24,432 nucleotides of DNA from Apostichopus parvimensis. Lineage: Eukaryota > Echinodermata > Holothuroidea > Aspidochirotida > Stichopodidae. The stretch is from contig KN884583.1 of the NCBI GenBank assembly GCA_000934455.1, forward strand, positions 51,318-75,749, given 5' to 3'. The notes beneath the pieces are model-generated. The model ran no database searches. It was not told where the DNA came from and was given only the letters and a program-made list of their open reading frames with translations. A program made the position numbers and the translations under genes. Shown here in pieces: positions 10,622-19,700 of this stretch. The first letter of the stretch is position 1; each line of letters begins with the position of its first letter.

Positions 10622-10738
10622 TTACTCAAACAAGATGACGTATCCACGTTTCGCATCAAATAATAAATCGCTTACGTCTCGCTCTTCCAACCTATATATC
10701 ACATTAACATATTTGCATTGATTAATGAAACCAATCGA
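10622..10738 (-). CDS. Exon 11 (E, copy 2), terminal
   Basis: 38 codons plus TAA, acceptor ATGAATTTACAG, phase 0. Reads SIGFINQC at the start and LEERDVSDL in the middle. An internal GTAAGC at the ERD codon could be used as a donor. No AATAAA follows closely. Confidence 0.45.
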   Translation of the reverse strand, partial: SIGFINQCKYVNVIYRLEERDVSDLLFDAKRGYVILFE

Positions 10739-13700
10739 CTGTAAATTCATCCATAACAAGTTCGAACTTACAAACCATCCATTTGCTTTTATTTTAATCT
10801 CGTAACTTAATTGCAAATCAAAGAGAAGAAAAAAAACAACAGTTACATTTTGACTTATTTAGTTCCCTGTTTGAAACTAATCGGAATTAGTTTAATTTTG
10901 TATGAGGATGTTCTTATTTTATACCCCCCCTCCCCCAATCCACACACCCCCTTCCCAATAAAATATCACTTAATTAGTTGAAATATTTGATCGTTACGAG
11001 TTGCAAAATGTTCATTATATACTACAATAGGACAGCCTATACGATGAGATAACGCTGTGTGAATTTCATGGACACATAAATAACATAATGTGGTTCAAAG
11101 AAAGTGAACACACGCAATCAACCCAAATTCATATTCAGATAGAAGAAAATGGTGTCCCACGAGAAAAAATAAATAAATTAAGGACTTTGATCGACTTACG
11201 TCATAACCGGATGCGGTTTGTACGGATATGATGGTTAAACTTTGTTGAAAATAGTGATCCTCCTCTTTGATAACGACCTCTTCTGAACAAAGTTGACGCA
11301 GAGAGTTCCTGTCTTTCACCTGGTGCAGTAATGGATCAATATGTGTATAAGTAATGTCAGTGTTGAAATAAAGTAATAAGAGTTTAATGAGAAATATGGA
11401 AATAATGTGTAAATGAATCTCTAAATTTGTTATAAAATTTATTTGAAAACTATAAAGACAATAACGTGATCTTTTTATTTATATTAACATGTTAACATTT
11501 AGTATAAATACTATCAGCTACCAACTCGCATAGATAACAGCTTCGGTAGCTTAGCAGAAGAAACAAATACAAGCCAGACAAATAGGTATCTTTACAATAA
11601 TGCCAATATCCAACTGTACATCAAGAAGAAAAACAACCCTAGTATTTATAAATGTTGACAACCGGTTCTGGGCTCACTTACCTCCCACTGGCCTGCTTGA
11701 CAATTCAGTACAACTTCACTGTCTAATAGACTCCAACAAACTGAATGGAAAAGAAGGTACATATCCATCAGTACTCATAGACATACTAATTTTGTGAGTT
11801 TATGTATTTGGGTATCATTATATTAACTTAGAAGTATTTACATTTTTTGACGATCACCTAAGTGAATGTTTATTGGATGAGTCATTTCTGCATTATTCTT
11901 TCTCTTTTGAGTTAATCCGCTTACCACTTCCATCAACCGATTCACAATTCCTTTAGAATGTTAAGGATGTTGATATGTTTACAATTCTAACTTTTATAAT
12001 GGCAATAATTGCTTGCAATCTGCAACAATTGTAGTATGTGTTCATGACTGTAAGCTTGGTCTTTTTTACATATTTAATAACACGACTTTACTTCAAACAT
12101 GAACAGTTAATTATAAATTCAACCTAACACATTTCCTTGATACACTTAGGGAAAACAATGATATTTGTTTAGGTATAACACATATCTAGAAGTCCACATA
12201 ATTTCAAAAGGTCAAACCACAGTCGTTAGGATTTTGGGTGATAGGCAATGGAAGACGCAATAATCCACACTGTAGATAGAAGACCATGTCAGTTTATTGT
12301 TACTAACTCGAGATATGCCTATATATTACATTAAATGTAATAAATGTTGACTGGATGAGTCTTCATACATCATATTAAAGTATGTGCTCAAAGGAGTGCT
12401 CTGAAAAGTTGTCTTCGAAAGCTTACTAAGGCTATAATTATCTTCTTGATAATTAGTCCTTAATTTCTGATACACATGATTAGCTTGAAATTAGAAATAA
12501 AGTCATTCACTACGTTATTGTCAGATTTACAAAGTATTACCGAAATAAAGAAAAAGAAAAGGAACACTTGCATTTACGACACGGAATGCTATCATGACGT
12601 GTTTTGAACATGTTCAACATTTTCAAAAATTTTGGAAAACTAACCACTCTAGCCACCAGAACAAAATGTATATTAGTATGCGATTGTAAAATAGCGCAAC
12701 GATTCTAAAGCCAGTTTGTAATGAAAATTGTTCTTTGTGGGGAAGAAATCTCCTTCATATGCTCATTACAATGAATTAAAATCATGAGAGGCAGATGGAT
12801 CAAGTTTACTTGTTTAATGGCCATCGCTGGACGGGAAAGGATAACTAAATATTACGATTCACTTCCTTTCAAACTGCCTTACAAACGATGCTGATTTACC
12901 TTTAATGTCCCTTGACCTCATGCCTATAGGAAGTGACTCCAATGAGAAAGTGAGAGGCAACGTGCAACCGGCAAACCTTTTGAATAGAAATATAGATATG
13001 AGTTTAGCTATCAAACAGAAGAAAATTAAGTGTTTCAATTTTATCAAGACACCATAAACCTTCCAATTACTTGGGAATCCCGGGAGACTCCGTTTGGTTT
13101 CGCACGCGTTCAGGTAGAATTGTATATTTATCTCAACATTATACTTCTGACAGGTGCCCTAACATGCTATTGTTAATGTTTGTCCTGTGTAACCAGCTTA
13201 CACGCATGACACACGCAGAAACACCTTTTTTTCTGCCAATATCGTAAGTCCCATGCACTTTGATCCAGAGAAAAATGACGATAAACTTCCAACGTGGGAA
13301 AATGAAAACTATAAAAGTTTTTCCAAGTTTATTATTGAACTGTTGTTCATATGATAATTTAATAGGCACCTATGATAATAACAAATATAACTTATTAAAA
13401 AGCAAATTGTGATCATATTTTGCATCTATGCAGCTGCGTTATTTACTTACTAATAAAATGCCTCTTTAAATACCTATCATACAGTATTGAAAGGGAAGCT
13501 GATGTAAGTATGTCGGTTGAGTAGTGTGCGGAAGTTATCAGCAATGTCCGTTCAAACTTGCAGTATATTCCAGTGATGACACTGCTCGTGGAGTATTTTC
13601 CAGAGAGTGACTAAGATAATAACCACCCAGTTTGTTTATTGTTCAAAGAATCTCAACAAAACACGAAAGTAATAACTCTAGAATTGAGAAAGAAACGTTA

Positions 13701-16700
13701 GCCTTACTATTGGCTTTACGGTACTTTGGTGTAGACTTAAATGTAGTCAAATTACCAATTATTGTGTACTACACTGGTCATATCAAGTCTTTGTAAGGCT
13801 CTACTAGAATATCTAGTAGTGTGGGGGGGGGGGAGGGGCACAACACCAGAGTGGCACTGTCTCATTTTACAATCACAACTAGTTATGCCATAAACCGATA
13901 CACACCGGCCATATCAACTTAAATGTAAATGATGTGTCAGTGTGATATCAATACAATGTATTGAGATAGTTTATTGTTAACCGTGCTACAAAAAGATATG
14001 GGCAGCCATTTTAAAATAGCATGTACAGATTAAAAATAAACAATTAAAATAAAATTTTAAATTTATCAAAGGATTAAAGATATCCAAAAGACAGTTCCTC
14101 ATCAAAGGGGCACATTTTATTTGCCAGTAGGGCACATTTGCTATGTTGTAAAAAGTGGGGGTACGTGCCCTCGGTGCCCCCCCCCCCCTGGCTCCTACCC
14201 CTGCGACCAACCCCTACCCTGGCACTCAGTCAGTTAATTTTAATTAGGCTTTATAACGTATTATGTATCTAAGCTAAGTTAAGTGTCAAAATAATTACAG
14301 TAATCTATTTTACGCTGAACAATTATAATTGTACAGTTTGTTAAAAAAGATGATTGAACGAGAATTATATTTGTTCGAAACATAAAACGACGCTATTTTT
14401 CCAGTTATTGTCGACCTGGATACAACAATTATGTGTATGCTATTTATGTTGTCATTCCGTAGCATTACTATCCTATACACACCACGTTTAGAGTTTTAAA
14501 GACGTCGTGTATATGAAACAAAACACACAGTATCATGTTAACCACAGTACACGGGGCGAACAATAATTATATAACCCGTTACGTTTTTATGTGACAACAA
14601 AAAGTTATTTTTGACTTTTTGTTAACAAATCTTAACAAATCTACTGAAAGCTAAACTATCGCCATGATGTTGTTTTTGGTTTATTTTGTTGTCAGTTTCG
14701 AACATTCAGACCTGGGAAATCGTAACCTATAACATTATACTCACGACAAGTCCTTTAAATGTTCAGAACGTAGCCCATAACAGAATATCTTCGTAACGTC
14801 TTCCTCTGTTAGTATCCTAGGCTCCCTATTTACTTGCTCTGTTTCTATGTGTATCTTCTCTACCGTCAATAAGTGAGTCAACCTGAGTCCAGAGTGAAGG
14901 ATAATCACATCTCCCTCACACTCCTTGAAAGATTTGTTAAGGCATACACTGGTGATGGGAATCTAACGGAGAAGAAAACACATATATTATCACTTTTAAT
15001 GAAGTTAGTGTAAGCATTGAGTTAAAGTATGGGTGCAGAGCTTTTCAAGATGGCCAGCAAAATTGTTCCAAACAGATCATATAATTTATTTTTATAAGAC
15101 AAATTGATAAGCGAAACAAACAACAGTGAATATAAATTTAGGATAACTTCGATTATGGCAGAAATTCAGAGTTGATTAAATGATTTTGCATTGAATGCAC
15201 ATATTTGTTAGATAAATTGTGGTTACTTCGTCGTAAAGGTTTACAGACACCTATGAACAATATTTTCCCAATCACTCTAATAGGCATTATAAATCATGAA
15301 AATAGCTGTAACTCTCATCAAAGGAATTGACCATTTTACAAGCCTTTTCTCAAGTTTAGTTTCATTTATGCACATTGACGAGGCACAGAGAGTAGCTGCC
15401 TCATTTTCTGTTGTGTTTGTCAGTTTGTTTTCACAATCTTCGTTGCAAGGATAATGAGCACAGGTGTGTGGCCAAATGCGATTTTTTTTTTGAAATATTG
15501 TATTGTCTTCTTTAAAAAGAGGAACGTCACCTGATTCAATTTTACATGTAGGCTTGTAATTAGATGTTAATTTATTAAAGGCTAAAATAGGAAAATTTGA
15601 CGTGCGCAGCATTCCACGTCATAATATTCACATGTTTAATTTGTTTCCTAGATTTATAAAAACTATATATCTTTGAAACGAAAAGGGCGTTTCGAAAAAT
15701 GTCAACAGATGTTGAATTAACTTTTCACACGCAAATTAGCTAGGTGTCCGTAGTACTTTTAATGGCAATATTGATTGATATGGACTATTCTGTTTGACAA
15801 GAACAAACAATGTATATATATTATATATGTTGATATTATAATATTTTTCTAACTGTCATCTTTCTAAAATCAGTCAGGCCTAAAAGTTAATGATAGATAT
15901 GTGATTAAAGAAAGTTTAATTGGCACATAGGCATATTCATCAAAACGATTTTGAGCTGTATTCAGCACTATGTAAGCATACTGTTGAATGTAATATATAG
16001 AAGTATAGATAATACGTTGTACTTTGATAAAACTGCTAAAGTTGTGCTCCAGGCAATGTTACTTGAGATAGGTACTAGCCTATAGGATACAATCTTGACC
16101 TCTTGCCTCGGTCTGATTGATTTCAATTATTTCTTTACGATAAAAACTCGATAGACTTGGATACACGTAAACATGATTAATGTACTTATTTGTTTAAACT
16201 TTGTACTGACAAATCCCGTTAAAATATTATACAGATCCAGTCATTTTTCATTGTCTAGTAAAGAGTGCTTGGTCGATATCAGTATAATATATAACTTAAA
16301 TAAACCATTCAGACAAGCGTTTTGATAGTTATGATTGTAACGTTTAACTGCACTCCTTACCTGTCGAAAATGTACCTGCTTGATCGCCAAGGTTAGGATG
16401 AAAACATTGTTGTATTATACTTTCTCCAAGTAGGAGAATTGACAAACTAACTTCAAGAAAGAAAAATGACAATCACTGAAGCAACGAAATGTGACAATTA
16501 GATGGGATATTGTCATCGGCGCATATGTCATTGAATGTATATGTGTTTTGTCTGTCTTGATTTACTTGATTTACAATACCCACCGGTGTTAAAATTACAA
16601 GTACACAGTAGACTAGACGGAGTATTTGTTTTCGTATTTTCTATTCTCGATAAAACAAAAGCAAAGTTTACAATGAAGTACGCACCTCTTTCTTTGACGC

Positions 16701-19700
16701 TAACTCCAAAATCTGCGTGATGGATCTTTGTAATAACTTGCTATCATTAACATTAACCGTAATGCTATTCGAAACCAAATCTGTTACAGATTCCAGCAGT
16801 TCGTCTTTGTCACCTTCCTGTTCCAAAATGCACAGCATGGCAAATTTCTGGCCTTCATTGTTTTTCTGTAAATGTTTGATAATGTTTCGTGCAGCAGCTT
16901 TGTTTAGTCCACAGGCAAATCGATAAACATACTGTAGATCAAAGGGATCTAAATTAACCAATATTGACGACGTGTTCGAATTAAACTTTGTAATTTTCTT
17001 AGCCAAATGGTGAGCAGCATACCACTCACAGAATAGTTTATGGTAGAACCTAACTTCTACAGTACTTTGCATTTCACCCATCGCATCAGGCATGCTAAAC
17101 ATATCAAGAACTTCTTCCTCTACCAAAATACCTATTCTGACGTATTGATTATAAAATGCTTTACCGAGCGCTTTGCACATGTTTTGTTTCTGCCAAACAA
17201 TACTTTGATCCTTTCCACTTAAAGCGTTAAAAGCGATTTCATCCAACTTAGAATGATTTGCCTTGAACCGTTGGATACTTTTAACATTTTCGTCTTTCAT
17301 TTTGTTCCACATGTGACTATGAAAGCATGAAATCATGTATCGAAAAAAACCTGTCACAGAATTAAATGTTTGTAACTCTTTGTTCTCGTGAGTAATGTGA
17401 GCAAACATAACAAAGAAAAGCGGAACTTCGCAAAGATCTCCAAGGACGGGATTTTCGTCAAGTTTTCGCTTTATTTCATCTACAGCATCATTGTCATCTC
17501 CCGTGACTGCTTTGCGAATGTATTTGTCTCGAGCTAGATTGTCAAATCCTGTTAGTCGTGCTCGATCTGTTTGAGGTGAGCGATAGCTTGGTAGATATGA
17601 AGATCTGGTTGTCAAAATGACTGTTACTTCTCGGAATATATCATTTTTAATGATTTTATATACATCTGCGTCGGTATTGTCTTGATCGGGATATTCATCG
17701 TATCCATCCAGTACCAACATGACCGCTGAACAATTCTCTATAATTGATTTCACGTCATCATCAGTTAATTTAGAATCCCCTGGTAAAATGAACCTTCTCA
17801 CAGCTTCAAAGATGGAGGTTACCCCTCCTAACTGCCTAAGACGAAGTAATATCAGTATTTTAATTTGCTTTAATGGAGAATGTGGCACACCCTTGCACCA
17901 ATCGTAGACTAGCTGGAGGGTCAGTGTTGACTTCCCGTAGCCGGGTTCCCCTTCTAATATCTTGCGAGTAGAGCCTATTCTAGTTCCATCCATTAATTCA
18001 TGATATGATTTCATTTGTTTCCATTCTTTACCCTGTTTGGCAACCGTTGTTTTGTCAAAATATTCCATGCCGCCCTCAACAAATACTTTGTCCACGCAGT
18101 ACATTCGGTCTTTGATGTAAGGTATAGGCTGTACGGCGTCATAAAGAATTTCATACTTTCTTTTTAACTGATCGATAAATAATTCCTCTTTGTTTTCATC
18201 TGAAAGAAAGACCAAATAAACGCACAAGGAAAGTAATATATTTAAAATACTTCAAATGTAATGAATTAATGTGGGCTGTTATCAGTTACAATAGTTATAT
18301 CCAAACCACCGTTGCCAGTTGTGTTATTAATTTGATTAGTTAGTTATTATTTTAAGTACACATTTTTAGAGGAAGCTATTGACCATTGTACCCACGAAAA
18401 ACACCTTTTCCAAAATTTAACAGAATAATGAAAAATAAAAATAGCACATGCTAACGGTATTATGATACTTCTTTTACACAATCAAAAAATTATTTTCAAA
18501 AATATGATCAACTGACGGTGTTAAAGATGCGTTGAAAAAGATACTTCCTACCCGTAACTCGTTATATTTTGTTTGCACATTACTTACATATTAACTTATA
18601 ACCACATACCATAACGCTGTTGGCTGTTGTCGTTGACAACTTTCATCATTGGAGTGGCCTGTGAAGCAACCAATGTAGCTCTGATAAACAAATTAGTTAG
18701 TAATATAATGTCACTGCAATACAATTGTTACTCCGTCAATTTTTTTTTCAGATTTTCAGATAGAGCGCTTGAAACCTGTCAAAATATATTGTGATGTTCT
18801 ATAAAGTAATACATTATGGTGATCATCATCGTAAATAGTCCTAATGTCTATATAAAGAACAGACAGCTTGAACCAACCCAGTCTCGTTAACCAGAAAACT
18901 CTCCACTGCAAAGATAGTACAGTAAAGTATGCATAGAAGTACATACATATCTGAGGGATATTGTCAGTGAATACCCCGTCGCGTGTTACTGAGTCGTTTC
19001 GAGGAACAATATCAACCGAACAAAGAAAATATATTGAATATCGAGAAATAATTGTTATTTACCTCTTCTATTGCATTGTTTTGGACATTATTCGGTTCTC
19101 TCATTCTTATTCTTCTTCTTACTACTACAAAAGAAAAAGGAAATATATGGCCATATATATATATTAGTAGTCAACATGCCATTATCTCAATTATTCTACG
19201 TTTGTAATCAAACGTCATGTATCGCTTAATGCTTCCCACGTATCCAACAATTCCATAAATAAAAGTAATCAGTTAGTTTATTTGAATATATCTTATAGTT
19301 TTTATTCAAATTATTCATTATTAAACATGCATTCGCCACTGAAATGCGTTTGAAACCGTATTACCTTTCCGTATAATGAGAATTAAAGTAGCCAAGAAGA
19401 GTGCAATGATGACCAATGTTGACACTATCACGGTTGGTATTAGGACGTTCGCAGTGGTTGTTTCGCTAGTTGTGCGCACTGTTAATATGAAATAGAGAAC
19501 AAATATTTCTCGGAAGGAATATTGCTGTTTAAAATTGTCACTACATATATATCAAGTACACCATATGTATTGAAACAATGCTAAAAATATTTCAGTTCAT
19601 GTATACTATATGAATCGCAGTCAACGTACCATTTTCATAAAACAAGTCAAATGTCGTCGAGAGATCAAACTGGTGGCTCTTTGATTCAGTTATCCTACAT

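Larger units (their letters stand above)
10154..16620. repeat. Tandem segmental duplication, copy 2 (6467 bp)
   Basis: Direct repeat of 3500-10153. Homology starts with TGACCCC at 10154, directly after copy 1 ends in AGACGG, and stops at AGACGG at 16620, 65 bases short of the NACHT exon donor. The duplicated unit is therefore the intron after NACHT, all following 3' exons and the downstream repeat array. All five exons keep open frames and splice signals. Confidence 0.93.

Noticed and set aside
13986-14210. Minus-strand frame with an Arg/Gly/Pro-rich start
   Set aside because: It arises from a C-rich run (14176-14188) beside low-complexity sequence; no homology or splice support.
3500-16620. 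Tandem copies as an assembly artefact (two haplotypes placed in a row)
   Set aside because: Not excluded but less likely: the flanks differ by roughly 10%, with several indels, and the junction uses a clean microhomology. Read depth would decide.
18756-19167. Small frames between the TM and NACHT exons that might encode an extra effector domain
   Set aside because: No Death-fold pattern or in-phase splice sites; the TM exon joins NACHT directly in phase without them.
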